In this document: positions 46,801 through 56,296 of the stretch, piece after piece
Numbering within the stretch: position 1 is the first letter of the stretch
How the letters are laid out: each line of letters opens with the position of its first letter
NCBI GenBank assembly: GCA_002327525.1
Contig: DCWG01000053.1
Span: 1 to 58,676 of the forward strand
Origin: Gammaproteobacteria bacterium UBA2168
Lineage (GTDB): Bacteria; Pseudomonadota; Gammaproteobacteria; Pseudomonadales; Azotimanducaceae
DNA length: 58,676 nt
Direction of reading: 5' to 3'
Notes under the pieces: generated by a model
What the model was told of the DNA's origin: nothing
The model's input: the letters and a program-made list of their open reading frames with translations, nothing else
The model's database searches: none
Made by a program: the position numbers and the translations under genes

Positions 46801-47607
46801 GAGCACCGCCGAGGTTCTCACGCCGTCCGGCAGGGCAACGTCCAGCACCCCGATCTCGCCGCTGCCGCCGCCAATGCCTCCCCGCGCCGACCAGTCAGCC
46901 CGCACCGACACCCTCGGCACCAGGATCGCATCGTCCCGTCCCGGCCAATCGAATAAACCGCCCGGTAGCGCGACCTCGCCTTTCGCCCAAAGTCTTTCCC
47001 AACCCTCGTCCACCCCCCACAGTGGGTCGGAACGCCGCCACACGACAGCCAGCACGCACTCGTCACACGCACGGCTACTAAGGTTCAGATCCGCGCCGTG
47101 ATAGCCACCGCGATTGACCGCCTTGACCTCGATGTCCACAACACTATCAGGCCGCTCAACCACCATGACGCGACCACGCAGCCGCAGTTCATCGCTATGA
47201 TTGATAATCGGCCAGACATCGACCCTCGATGCGCCCCTTTGCATACCGGCCAACCACCAGCCCCTTTCCGTACGCTCCAGCGCAACCAGTGCGTCGTCTA
47301 CCTCAGCGTGCTGCAGAACCAGATGACCACGGCCCAGACTCTCTAGCCAGTCCAGCTCGACATGCGCTCGACGCACGAAGCCAGCCGGAAAGGTGATCTC
47401 CGCTGCGTGTATGACTGGGTTCAGGCCCCGCCAGGAACCGCTCAGCCCACGCACACTAACATGTTGCGTTGCCAGGATCTCATTGACCGCGGGCTCCAGC
47501 CGATAGGCCAGCGCCATGCCGATGCGCCCTGTAATCTGGAGCACCGCCAGCACGACCAGTACGAAGGTGGTGAAGGCGAATGCCGGACGCAGGATCAGGC
47601 GATGCAT
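43870..47607 (-). CDS. yhdP: YhdP, AsmA/TamB-like envelope lipid-transport protein
   Basis: Very long bitopic protein (1245 aa) of the DUF3971/AsmA-like class, implicated in phospholipid movement to the outer membrane. One N-terminal helix (FAFTTFVLVVLAVLQITGRI), then long beta-rich repeats such as RGLSGSWRGLNPVIHAAEIT and RGTMTVRDGHSLGAVLRGGE, and the conserved C-terminus with NFTAITKRLSFDFSDVVGKG and LPVGKGLPWYAVYMGLANPL. Lies just downstream of rng, the standard order. Confidence 0.95.
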   Translation of the reverse strand: MHRLILRPAFAFTTFVLVVLAVLQITGRIGMALAYRLEPAVNEILATQHVSVRGLSGSWRGLNPVIHAAEITFPAGFVRRAHVELDWLESLGRGHLVLQHAEVDDALVALERTERGWWLAGMQRGASRVDVWPIINHSDELRLRGRVMVVERPDSVVDIEVKAVNRGGYHGADLNLSSRACDECVLAVVWRRSDPLWGVDEGWERLWAKGEVALPGGLFDWPGRDDAILVPRVSVRADWSARGGIGGGSGEIGVLDVALPDGVRTSAVLAAGVRSEGDIHHGEIDRLQWRVDDEAVEFASIFFEGSRAGVQLWMRELTMAKVGEIRHALTNALRGMEKGHEWLVSLNPGGKLLNLRGFVGTGELAYAATVADIALDGHRGIPFTRNASTEVVGYEHGLRLSVNATDLQLGFPATFRDDWDIEQAQGMLDIWFGNGYIGIRAPAFAVVRGTTHAAGSLALVRPPQRDETRLSLLIAVDQASVAQAKTYVPYKLPEAVTRWLADGPRKGRLSDITFAFHGRVKAGSPAFTRRFALDAAAEQATVSYHPDWPLASEVSGHLSLSGRRGTMTVRDGHSLGAVLRGGEVRLHDNGAWLEVELDTQFDAGAGLDFIRQSPLAQTMPFVTQEWSASGPAVLRGVLVIPLNKDRASVSLDADLMVSLEGIGLHMPEWRMPLEGLTGEIGFRYPRLLTSHEVNGTLLGYPIQTFIVSDEHSVRFSATGRASPDVAWHLADMRGWPFVTGTFDYQAELSITPDGPGVEVRINTDLAGVGVELPALLGKTARAARQSSMNLQFLDEYTALRFEYGDVNGWLHLDGAPVRGSVGLGVAHPMVASDASVVVVSGELERVDLEEFVAITEQVGDRPVNWRLRNVRLGELVIGDTPVPDMRVDGERRSEAAYLAFDSDMAAGELTNPDSGPLLLDLKHVRLPGYAPEEQAGGVSPLSAGGEVSAGEDPLHPHTMATLPRADVTIAEAIVGEDHLGSWSFAVEPKESGVAFTDIAAKLKGVDLTSPGGLWWDASHNRSSGEVRLSMGDLADVLPQWGYAPSLESEQASIEAALSWPGSPLNIAIEGLAGSLEFGADNGRFLEADGSGALRIFSLLNFTAITKRLSFDFSDVVGKGVSFDTIRASVDFDAGVMRFREPMVVDGTGSKFQIGGAVNLVDESLDGEMILTLPVGKGLPWYAVYMGLANPLLGVGVLVGERVLRKPLEQVSSFKYRITGELADPQVEFVSMFGAEMENAEMDAGR

Positions 47608-47635
47608 TACGCGACTTCTCCTGGGCGAGCGCCTC

Positions 47636-49135
47636 TCAGCGCCGCGCGTCCTGGATCACGACCACATCGAACTGGCCGGGACCGTAGCTCGGCTCAACCT
47701 GAATCCTGACATCGCGATTGATGCTGTGCGAAAGCGCGGCCAGCTGTTCTGCATCTTCATCGAGCAGCCGATCCACAACGTCTTCGGGAACGCGAATGAG
47801 GTATTCGCCGTTTTCGTCACAACCGCGGCGCCGCGCATCCTGAAGTATCGCGCGGAACACTTCGATGCAGGTACTCTCGCTGGTCTTCACGGTTCCCACC
47901 CCATCGCACACCTGGCACGGCTCGCAAAACTGTTGCGCCAGACTTTCGCGCGTACGTTTGCGGCTCATCTGCACGAGCCCCAGCGATGAAAATCCTTCCA
48001 GATGTATGCGTGCCGGATCCAGATCACAGGCTTTCTCGAGCGTTCTCAACACCTGTCGCTGATGCTCCACATCCGCCATGTCGATGAAGTCTATGACGAT
48101 GATGCCGCCGAGGTTTCTGAGCCTGAGCTGGCGTGGGATCATGCCCGCCGCTTCCAGGTTGGTGCGAAACACCGTCTCCTCAAGATTGTGCGATCCGAGA
48201 AAACTACCCGTATTGACGTCTATCGTGGTCATCGCCTCGGTCTGCTCCACAATCAGATAACCGCCACATTTCATGGCCACCCTGGGTTCCAGTGCCCTGG
48301 CCACCTCTTCTTCTATGGAGTAGCGCTCGAACAACGGCCGTTCGTCATCGTAGTGCGACACCCGCTCGCTGAACTCCGGCACGAACTGATCGACGAACTC
48401 ACGCACACGCTCGTGTGTGGATTCATCGTCGATGTGTATCTTCTCGAGCCCCGGGTGAGCAAGATCGCGCACCATGCGAATATGCAGGGGAAGTTCTTCG
48501 TAAACGAGCGCTGGACAGCCGTAGCGGGCGCGGTTTTCGAGAATTCGATCCCACATGCGAATCAGCACGTTGATGTCGCGTCGAATCGTGTCCTCATCGA
48601 TACCCTCAACCGCGGTTCGCGCAATGAACCCCATATGCACATTCTCATCGCGGCGTGTCGCTTCGACGACGCGTACCAACCGCTCTCGCTCGACGTCGTT
48701 GCCCACCTTCTGCGAGATGCCTATGTGGTCGTTGAATGGCATCAGCACCATGTAGCGCGAGGCAATGGAGAGCCTTGTGGTCAGTCTCGCGCCTTTGTTG
48801 CCGATGGGATCCTTGATGACCTGCACCAGCAGTTCCTGACCATCGCGCAGGAGGCTGCGGATATCCGGCAACTTCTCCGGGCTGCCGTCTTCGGAGCGCA
48901 CGGCACGCTGATCGACGATATCACGCACGTGCAGGAATCCGGGGCGTGCGAGGCCGACGTTTACGAATGCAGCCTGCATGCCGGGTATGATGCGTTCTAC
49001 TTTACCAATGTGGATGTTGCCGGTGAAACTGTAGCCGGCCGCGCGCTCAATGTGGATCTCGTGAAGTACGTTCTGGCCGACCACGGCCACGCGCGTCTCG
49101 AATTGACTGACGTTGATGAGTAACTCTTCGGACAT
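47636..49135 (-). CDS. rng: RNase G, single-strand endoribonuclease
   Basis: Matures the 16S rRNA 5' end and degrades mRNAs. Start chosen at the ATG giving MSEELLINVSQFETRVAVVG, the family N-terminus. An S1-like region (GNIHIGKVERIIPGMQAAFV) is followed by the catalytic domain with metal-binding Asp in TTIDVNTGSFLG and IIVIDFIDM, and the zinc-link cysteines CEPCQVC. 499 aa, no long RNase-E-like tail. 28 bp before yhdP. Confidence 0.96.
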   Translation of the reverse strand: MSEELLINVSQFETRVAVVGQNVLHEIHIERAAGYSFTGNIHIGKVERIIPGMQAAFVNVGLARPGFLHVRDIVDQRAVRSEDGSPEKLPDIRSLLRDGQELLVQVIKDPIGNKGARLTTRLSIASRYMVLMPFNDHIGISQKVGNDVERERLVRVVEATRRDENVHMGFIARTAVEGIDEDTIRRDINVLIRMWDRILENRARYGCPALVYEELPLHIRMVRDLAHPGLEKIHIDDESTHERVREFVDQFVPEFSERVSHYDDERPLFERYSIEEEVARALEPRVAMKCGGYLIVEQTEAMTTIDVNTGSFLGSHNLEETVFRTNLEAAGMIPRQLRLRNLGGIIVIDFIDMADVEHQRQVLRTLEKACDLDPARIHLEGFSSLGLVQMSRKRTRESLAQQFCEPCQVCDGVGTVKTSESTCIEVFRAILQDARRRGCDENGEYLIRVPEDVVDRLLDEDAEQLAALSHSINRDVRIQVEPSYGPGQFDVVVIQDARR

Positions 49136-49291
49136 CAAAAAGAACCTCTGACTCTTTAGTAACGCCGTAATGGCCACCGTGGCTCATTTTCCTTAGTCCC
49201 CGCTGAACGTAGGGTTAACCTACACAGGGTGCCAATGGTCCACGGCCGACGCACGATGCGCCCGGCAACGGTCATCGGTATTGCTTGCGGG

Positions 49292-49870
49292 TCAACGATC
49301 ACGCCACGTGTCGAACTGAAAAGCCCTGAGCAACTCCTCCGTTTCACTCAGCGGCAACCCGACGACGGCGCTATAACTCCCCGCGATCCTGTCGGCAAAT
49401 ATACCCCCAATACCCTGAATACCATAACTGCCGGCCTTGTCCGAACCCTCACCCGTGTTCCAGTAGCGCACCAGCGTCTGTCGATCGACTTCCCGAAAAC
49501 GCACCTCCGTGGTCACCACCCTGCGACGCAACGTCTGCCCGTCGGTCACGCACACACCAGTGATCACCTCATGAGTGCGTCCCGACAACAGCAGCAACGC
49601 ATCGACTGCTTCCTTTTGACAACACGGTTTGCCGAGAATTTCATCATCACACACCACCGCCGTGTCCGCGCCGATGACGAGGGCCCCTGGCACAGACGAG
49701 GCGCGCGCCTTTGCCTCGGCCAACCTCGAGACATAGGCCCGCGGTGACTCTCCGGCGAACCGGGTCTCATCCACATTCGCGCTCATGACCTCGAAACGCA
49801 GACCCATCTGCCGCAACAGCTCCGACCGGCGAGGCGAGGCGGAGGCCAGAATGAGACGCACCGGCTTCAC
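49292..49870 (-). CDS. maf: Maf-family nucleoside triphosphate pyrophosphatase
   Basis: House-cleaning dTTP/UTP pyrophosphatase of the Maf/YhdE class. GTG start at 49870 overlaps the mreD stop as GTGA and gives MKPVRLILASASPRRSELL. Other motifs: ADTAVVCDDEILGKP and EGSDKAGSYGIQGIGGIFAD. 192 aa. The 156-bp gap to rng (49136-49291) shows no gene I can support. Confidence 0.93.
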   Translation of the reverse strand: MKPVRLILASASPRRSELLRQMGLRFEVMSANVDETRFAGESPRAYVSRLAEAKARASSVPGALVIGADTAVVCDDEILGKPCCQKEAVDALLLLSGRTHEVITGVCVTDGQTLRRRVVTTEVRFREVDRQTLVRYWNTGEGSDKAGSYGIQGIGGIFADRIAGSYSAVVGLPLSETEELLRAFQFDTWRDR

Positions 49871-50361
49871 TCCACGCGGATACGGACTCTCGCTCGCGTG
49901 AGCACTTCGGCAAGCAGCGGCCATAGCGCCGCACTCACCAATCCCGGCACGAACAGAACCCAGGAAAAGGCAGCAACCGCTGCAATGTTGTGCACGGCCA
50001 GACGCAATAGATCACCAGCCCACATGAGCACCATTACCACCGCTGCCTGTTGCACCACTGAATACATACGCAGCCGCTCGTGGAAACTCCATGCGATGTA
50101 GGTAACCGTTGCCAGAATCAGACCGTTCAGGCCCAGCGGTTCGGCCAGGATGATGTCCACCAGAAATCCGAGAATCCATGCGCTGATCAGCCCGATCCTG
50201 TGCGGCAGCTCCTTCACCCAGAACAGCATCACCATGATCATCCAGCCCGGGCGCAGCCAGTCGAGCCACTCGGGCCAGTCGAGCGGCGCACGCGCGGCAC
50301 TCAGCACCAGCGCCGCCAGGAGCGTCACCAGGACGAACCACCCTCCCCGAGCCGGGTTCAT
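49867..50361 (-). CDS. mreD: MreD, rod-shape membrane protein
   Basis: Membrane protein of the elongasome. 164 aa, four to five hydrophobic segments (RIGLISAWILGFLVDIILAE, GLNGLILATVTYIAWSFHER). The LGFLVDIILAEPLGLNGL motif is the family signature. Overlaps mreC by 4 bp and maf by 4 bp. Confidence 0.94.
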   Translation of the reverse strand: MNPARGGWFVLVTLLAALVLSAARAPLDWPEWLDWLRPGWMIMVMLFWVKELPHRIGLISAWILGFLVDIILAEPLGLNGLILATVTYIAWSFHERLRMYSVVQQAAVVMVLMWAGDLLRLAVHNIAAVAAFSWVLFVPGLVSAALWPLLAEVLTRARVRIRVE

Positions 50362-51236
50362 GGTTCAGTCTCCGCGGCAGGCTCATCCACGATGTTCGCT
50401 TCCGCCGTGAGATCGGTTTGCGGCGCGAAAATCACCAGCAGATGGCGCATACGGTCGAGCGTTGCGGCCGGCCGCACCGTCACCACTGCAAAAGCGCGCG
50501 CCGGATCGACCACCGCGGAGTCCACCCGACCCACCGGATAGCCGCGCGGGAAACGCCCCCCGAGTCCCGAGCTGATGAGCAGATCACCCTCCCGGACATC
50601 CGCCGTAACTGGCACGCCCTCCAGTTCCAGCAGATCTGCCGACCCGGTGCCACCGGCGATACTGCGGGTGCCGTTACGATTTACTTCCACCGGCACAGCA
50701 TGCGTTGGATCGGTGATCAACAGCACGCCGCTGGTGTATCTGGACGTTTCCACAATCTGGCCCACCAGCCCTTCTGCGTCGATCACCGCCTGCCCGAGTT
50801 CTACGCCTGCGTCCGATCCCTTGTCGATGACTACCTGATGGCTATTCGCACCCGGCACTACACCTACCAGTTCTGCAATCAGAACGTCTGCCGGCAACCG
50901 GGCCCGGCTGCCGAGCAGTTCCCGCATGCGATCATTTTCGGCTTGCAGCGCTATGTATTGCTGGGTGATATGAGACAGCTCTAGTACGCGCCGTTCCAGA
51001 TCGCGATTGCGTTCGAGAAGGCTGTCGTGCGTCGCGACCAACTCGCCAACTTCTCCGCTGAGCAGGTAGGGTGTCTCCGCGATGAAAACAACCGGGCTGA
51101 CAATGGTCGCTATCGCGCCGCGCACCGGTTCCAGGAAACGCGTCGTCATCTCCAGTGCCATGAGCAGCACAGACACTATGGCGAGGCCGGTGAGTAGGTA
51201 CCCGGTTCCCGATTCGCGTACGAAAATCGCCTTAAT
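50358..51236 (-). CDS. mreC: MreC, rod-shape periplasmic scaffold
   Basis: Bitopic elongasome protein linking MreB to PBP2. After a membrane helix (TGYLLTGLAIVSVLLMALEM) comes a coiled coil (ATHDSLLERNRDLERRVLEL) and the beta-barrel domain (GANSHQVVIDKGSDAGVELG, ISSGLGGRFPRGYPVGRVDS). The conserved N-terminus KAIFVRESGTG lies before any ATG/GTG start; it is reached only from an ATT at 51236, preceded by AGGAG 7 bases away. An internal GTG at 51176 would remove part of the helix. 292 aa. Confidence 0.9.
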   Translation of the reverse strand: MKAIFVRESGTGYLLTGLAIVSVLLMALEMTTRFLEPVRGAIATIVSPVVFIAETPYLLSGEVGELVATHDSLLERNRDLERRVLELSHITQQYIALQAENDRMRELLGSRARLPADVLIAELVGVVPGANSHQVVIDKGSDAGVELGQAVIDAEGLVGQIVETSRYTSGVLLITDPTHAVPVEVNRNGTRSIAGGTGSADLLELEGVPVTADVREGDLLISSGLGGRFPRGYPVGRVDSAVVDPARAFAVVTVRPAATLDRMRHLLVIFAPQTDLTAEANIVDEPAAETEP

Positions 51237-51332
51237 GCCCAGCTCCTGACGACGGCCACCAGGCGTGGCCGCTCTCGGTCACATGTTGTCTCGCCCGCCC
51301 ACCCGTTGTCGCACCGCTTCGATCCGCAATCG

Positions 51333-52373
<1,041 letters not shown>

Positions 52374-52593
52374 CTAGAATCCCGGTAGATGCTTTTTGCG
52401 CCCGGCAGAGAGCTCCGACCGGCGCGCATTCTGCGTGCGGCGCTACTCTAGCAACCGACCCAGCGTGCGGCAACAGATACAGCGACAAAGCACCCACTAC
52501 CGGCCATCGCGACCGCCCGACACGCCTTCTTTCGCAGCACCCTTTGAAACCTCCGCTTAGCCATGGGCGCACAAACGCAGGTAAAATGAGCGT

Positions 52594-52875
52594 ATGGACA
52601 AATTGAACATCACTCACCTGGCGAAACTCTCACAGCTGGCGCTCTCGGACAGTGAACGGGCGCACGTAGAGCAAGACCTGGCGCATATCATCGACATGGT
52701 CGATCACATGGCGTCTGTCGATACGAACTCGGTTGAACCACTGGCGCACCCGCTGGACGCGGTTCAGCGCCTGCGCCCCGACGAAGTCACCGAGGAGGTC
52801 AATCGCAACAGATTCCAGCGCGGCGCACCCGCCACGGAGGCCGGTCTGTATCTGGTCCCGAGAGTGATCGAGTGA
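52594..52875 (+). CDS. gatC: GatC, amidotransferase subunit C
   Basis: Small subunit that links GatA and GatB of the Asp/Glu-tRNA amidotransferase. 93 aa. N-terminal ITHLAKLSQLALSDSERAHV and C-terminal FQRGAPATEAGLYLVPRVIE match the family. TAAAAT lies only 7 bases before the ATG and may be a -10 element of a leaderless transcript, or chance. Overlaps gatA by 4 bp. Confidence 0.95.
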   Translation: MDKLNITHLAKLSQLALSDSERAHVEQDLAHIIDMVDHMASVDTNSVEPLAHPLDAVQRLRPDEVTEEVNRNRFQRGAPATEAGLYLVPRVIE

Positions 52876-54371
52876 TTTTCCCGGGCATTCGCGATATCGC
52901 CGCCGCGCTCGACCGTGGCGACTACTCAGTGCGTGAACTCACCGAGCAATGCCTGTCCGATGCTCGCACCGCGAACGAACGACTCAACTGCCTGATCACC
53001 ATTGCCGATGAGCGCGCACTAGCTCAAGCCGACGCAATCGACAGGGCACGCGCGCGGGGCGATACCGGCACGCTGGCCGGGGTTCCACTGGTGCACAAAG
53101 ACATCTACTGCACCGAAGGCCTCCCGACGACCTGCGCATCGCGCATGCTCGCAAACTTTACGGCGCCCTACAGCGCCACCGTCGTGGAGCGCCTCGACGC
53201 AGCCGGCATGGTGACGTTCGCCAAGGCGAACCTCGATGAGTTCGCCATGGGTTCATCCAATGAGAACAGCCACTTCGGCGCCGTTGCCAATCCATGGGAC
53301 ACTGACCGCGTACCGGGAGGATCCTCCGGTGGTTCCGCGGCGAGCGTGGCGGCGGGTCTCACTCCGGTCGCAACCGGTACGGACACCGGCGGATCCATCC
53401 GCCAGCCGGCCAGCTTCTGTGGCATCTCCGGCATCAAGCCCACCTACGGGCGTGTGTCGCGTTACGGCATGATCGCGTTTGCCTCCAGCCTCGATCAGGG
53501 TGGGGTTTTAGCACGAGACGTGGAGGACCTCGCCCTCGTGCTGGGCGCCATGGCAGGATACGATGAGCGCGACTCCACCAGCTCGTCGCACGACGATGCC
53601 TGGCTCGAAGGTGTGAGTCACACTGGTGTCGGCATGCCCGATCGGTCCCTCACCATCGGCCTTCCGTTGGAGTATTTCGAACATCACACGGGATCCGTCG
53701 CCCTGGTCGACGCAGCGAAGGCGACGCTAGAGGCAGCCGGAGCCCGATTCGTGGACGTGAGTCTGCCGAATACCGCCGCCGCCATTCCCGCGTACTACAT
53801 CATTGCCGGAGCAGAGGCTTCCACCAACCTTTCGCGCTATGACGGCGTACGTTTCGGATACCGCTGCGAGAATACGGATTCCATAGAGGAACTCTACGAG
53901 CGTTCCCGCAGCGAGGCGTTCGGCGCGGAGGTGAAGCGTCGTATCCTCACCGGCACCTACGCTCTATCAGTAGGCTACTACGACGCCTACTACCTCAAAG
54001 CCCAGAAGATACGGCGCCTGATCCAGAACGATTTTCTGCGCGCGTTCGAGTCGGTCGATCTGCTGCTCACGCCAACGACACCCGGCGTGGCCTTCCGGCG
54101 CGGTGAGCTGACCGGTGATCCGGTGGCTATGTATCAACAGGATGTCTATACCACACCCGCGAGTCTTGCGGGCCTGCCTGCAATGTCCCTGCCGTGCGGC
54201 ATGCACGAACGGCTGCCCGTGGGCATGCAGCTCATCGGACCACATTTCGCTGAGCGTGCGCTCTTGCAGGCCGGTGCGCTCTACCAACGCGAAACCGACT
54301 GGCACTCTCTGACCCCGGATATCGGCGAGCACCCATCTGCGGATTCTCCAGTGCAAAAAGAGGAATCGTGA
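52872..54371 (+). CDS. gatA: GatA, glutaminyl/asparaginyl-tRNA amidotransferase subunit A
   Basis: Glutamine amidase that feeds ammonia to GatB. 499 aa, GTG start inside the gatC stop. The Ser-Ser-Lys triad is visible: Lys in VPLVHKDIYC, cis-Ser in GTDTGGSIRQPASF and nucleophile Ser in PGGSSGGSAASVAAG. Its presence indicates that Asn- and/or Gln-tRNA is made indirectly in this organism, as in many gammaproteobacteria outside enterics. Confidence 0.98.
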   Translation: MIFPGIRDIAAALDRGDYSVRELTEQCLSDARTANERLNCLITIADERALAQADAIDRARARGDTGTLAGVPLVHKDIYCTEGLPTTCASRMLANFTAPYSATVVERLDAAGMVTFAKANLDEFAMGSSNENSHFGAVANPWDTDRVPGGSSGGSAASVAAGLTPVATGTDTGGSIRQPASFCGISGIKPTYGRVSRYGMIAFASSLDQGGVLARDVEDLALVLGAMAGYDERDSTSSSHDDAWLEGVSHTGVGMPDRSLTIGLPLEYFEHHTGSVALVDAAKATLEAAGARFVDVSLPNTAAAIPAYYIIAGAEASTNLSRYDGVRFGYRCENTDSIEELYERSRSEAFGAEVKRRILTGTYALSVGYYDAYYLKAQKIRRLIQNDFLRAFESVDLLLTPTTPGVAFRRGELTGDPVAMYQQDVYTTPASLAGLPAMSLPCGMHERLPVGMQLIGPHFAERALLQAGALYQRETDWHSLTPDIGEHPSADSPVQKEES

Positions 54372-55807
54372 TGAACGACTGGGAGCCCGCGATCGGTCTC
54401 GAGGTGCACGTGCAGCTCGCGACGCACAGCAAGATCTTCTCCGGCACCAGCACCGCCTTCGGAGCCGCCCCAAACACGCAGGCAAACGCGGTGGACCTCG
54501 GTCTGCCCGGTGTGCTGCCCGTGCTGAACGAGGCGGCCGTACGCATGGCGGTAACCTTCGGGCTCGCCATTGGCGCCGAGGTGAACCGCCGCTCGGTGTT
54601 CGACCGCAAGAACTACTTCTACCCGGATCTGCCAAAGGGCTATCAGATCAGTCAGTTCGAGCACCCCATCGTCGGCCCGGGCCACCTCCGCATCACGATG
54701 GAAGATGGTTCGGCCCGCGACATCGGCATCACGCGCGCGCACCTGGAAGAGGACGCGGGCAAATCCGTGCACGACGCGATTCCCGGCATGACCGGAGTAG
54801 ACCTCAATCGCACCGGCACACCTTTGCTCGAAGTGGTGTCCGATCCCGACCTCAGAACTGCCGAGGAAGCGGGCGCCTATTTTCGCACCCTGCACGCGCT
54901 GGTTAAGGCGTTGCGTATATGTGACGGCGATCTCTCCCAGGGCAGCATGCGTTGTGACGCCAACGTCTCGGTGCGCAAAACCGGTGACGAGAAACTCGGC
55001 GAGCGCACCGAGATCAAGAACATCAACTCGTTCCGTTTCGTGGAACTCGCCGTGCGCCACGAGATCGGCCGGCAGATCGACATTCTCGAGGCCGGCGGCG
55101 CCATCGAGCGCGAAACACGCCAGTTCGATGCCGACGAGGGCGTGACTCGCCCCATGCGCACCAAGGAGTATTCCGAGGATTACCGCTACTTCCCGGATCC
55201 GGATCTGTTACCGGTGGAAGTGACCGATGAGCTGATTGATTCTATACGTGCCAGCATGCCCGAGCTTCCCGAGGTACGCGCCGGACGCTACCGCGACGAA
55301 CTGGCGCTGTCGGCCTACGACGCCGGTAGGCTGGCTGCGGATCCCGACGTTGCCGACTACTTCGACGCCGTGTACGCAGTCTGTGGAGAAGCCAAGCTCT
55401 CCGCCAACTGGATACTCGGTGAGCTGGCGGCGTCTCTGAATCGTGACACTCTATCAATCGAGGATTCGCCGGTTCCGGCATCTCAGCTCGGCTTGCTGAT
55501 CAGCAGAGTGGCCGACGACACCCTCTCAAACAGTGCGGCGAGTACCGTTTTCGCCACCCTCTGGTCCGCCGGCGAAGGCGATGTGGACGAGATAATCGCA
55601 GCGCAGGGATTGCGGCAGATGAACGATTCCAGCGCCCTCGAGCAGGTGGTCGCCGAGGTGTTGACGAATCATCCCGAGCAGGCCGCGCAGTTTCGTGACG
55701 GTAAGGAAAAAATCCTTGGCTTCCTCGTCGGGCAGGTCATGAAAGCGACCCAGGGCAAGGCCAACCCCAGGCAGGTCAACGAGCTACTACGCGAGGCCCT
55801 GAAGTAG
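54368..55807 (+). CDS. gatB: GatB, amidotransferase subunit B
   Basis: Kinase-amidotransferase that converts misacylated Asp/Glu-tRNA. 479 aa. N-terminal IGLEVHVQLATHSKIFSGTS, PDLPKGYQISQFEHPI, CDANVSVRKTGDEKLGERTE and IKNINSFRFVELAVRHEI; the C-terminal YqeY-like tRNA-binding end is QGKANPRQVNELLREALK. Overlaps gatA by 4 bp; followed after 61 bp by the DUF35 gene. Confidence 0.98.
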   Translation: MMNDWEPAIGLEVHVQLATHSKIFSGTSTAFGAAPNTQANAVDLGLPGVLPVLNEAAVRMAVTFGLAIGAEVNRRSVFDRKNYFYPDLPKGYQISQFEHPIVGPGHLRITMEDGSARDIGITRAHLEEDAGKSVHDAIPGMTGVDLNRTGTPLLEVVSDPDLRTAEEAGAYFRTLHALVKALRICDGDLSQGSMRCDANVSVRKTGDEKLGERTEIKNINSFRFVELAVRHEIGRQIDILEAGGAIERETRQFDADEGVTRPMRTKEYSEDYRYFPDPDLLPVEVTDELIDSIRASMPELPEVRAGRYRDELALSAYDAGRLAADPDVADYFDAVYAVCGEAKLSANWILGELAASLNRDTLSIEDSPVPASQLGLLISRVADDTLSNSAASTVFATLWSAGEGDVDEIIAAQGLRQMNDSSALEQVVAEVLTNHPEQAAQFRDGKEKILGFLVGQVMKATQGKANPRQVNELLREALK

Positions 55808-55868
55808 CCCTGTCCGATGGCTGTGCTATGCTTCATCAATTACGAAGCACTCGTTAAAGGGGGACAAA

Positions 55869-56285
55869 ATGAGCGCGCAGCCATTACCTGCCGTCAGCTA
55901 TCTGAAACTTCCAGAGGACGGCGATCCATATCTAGAGGGCCACAAATGCGGCAGCTGCGGCGCCACTTTTCTCGGCGAACGCACCGTGTGCAGCAAGTGC
56001 AGCGCACGGGATCAGATGTCGGCAGTGACACTGCCGACCACCGGTAATCTCTACTCCTATTCCATCGTACATCGGTCGTTCCCGGGCATCGATGTTCCCT
56101 ACATCAGCGCCATCGTCGACCTTGACGACGGTACCGCCATCAAGGGCAACCTGATCAACATCGATCCGGACCCTGAGAAAATCGAATTCGGCATGCCCGT
56201 CGAAGTGGTCTTTGACGATGCGCTTGGGCGCAAGGACCGCGACGGGAACTCTTATATAGCCTACTTCTTTCAACCCAAAGTCTAG
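55869..56285 (+). CDS. DUF35 zinc-ribbon/OB-fold protein, thiolase partner
   Basis: Acyl-CoA-associated OB-fold protein (138 aa). A rubredoxin-like zinc ribbon has CGSC and CSKC pairs near residues 27-47, then an OB fold (TTGNLYSYSIVHRSFPGIDV, FGMPVEVVFDDALGRKDRDG). Proteins of this class form complexes with SCP-x-type thiolases and can supply a cofactor-like zinc site. It is followed 11 bp later by such a thiolase. The substrate is not evident. Confidence 0.88.
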   Translation: MSAQPLPAVSYLKLPEDGDPYLEGHKCGSCGATFLGERTVCSKCSARDQMSAVTLPTTGNLYSYSIVHRSFPGIDVPYISAIVDLDDGTAIKGNLINIDPDPEKIEFGMPVEVVFDDALGRKDRDGNSYIAYFFQPKV

Positions 56286-56296
56286 GGAGAGCTCAA

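Noticed and set aside
48002..49123. 373-codon open frame on plus opposite rng
   Set aside because: Fully antisense to RNase G with no independent motif.
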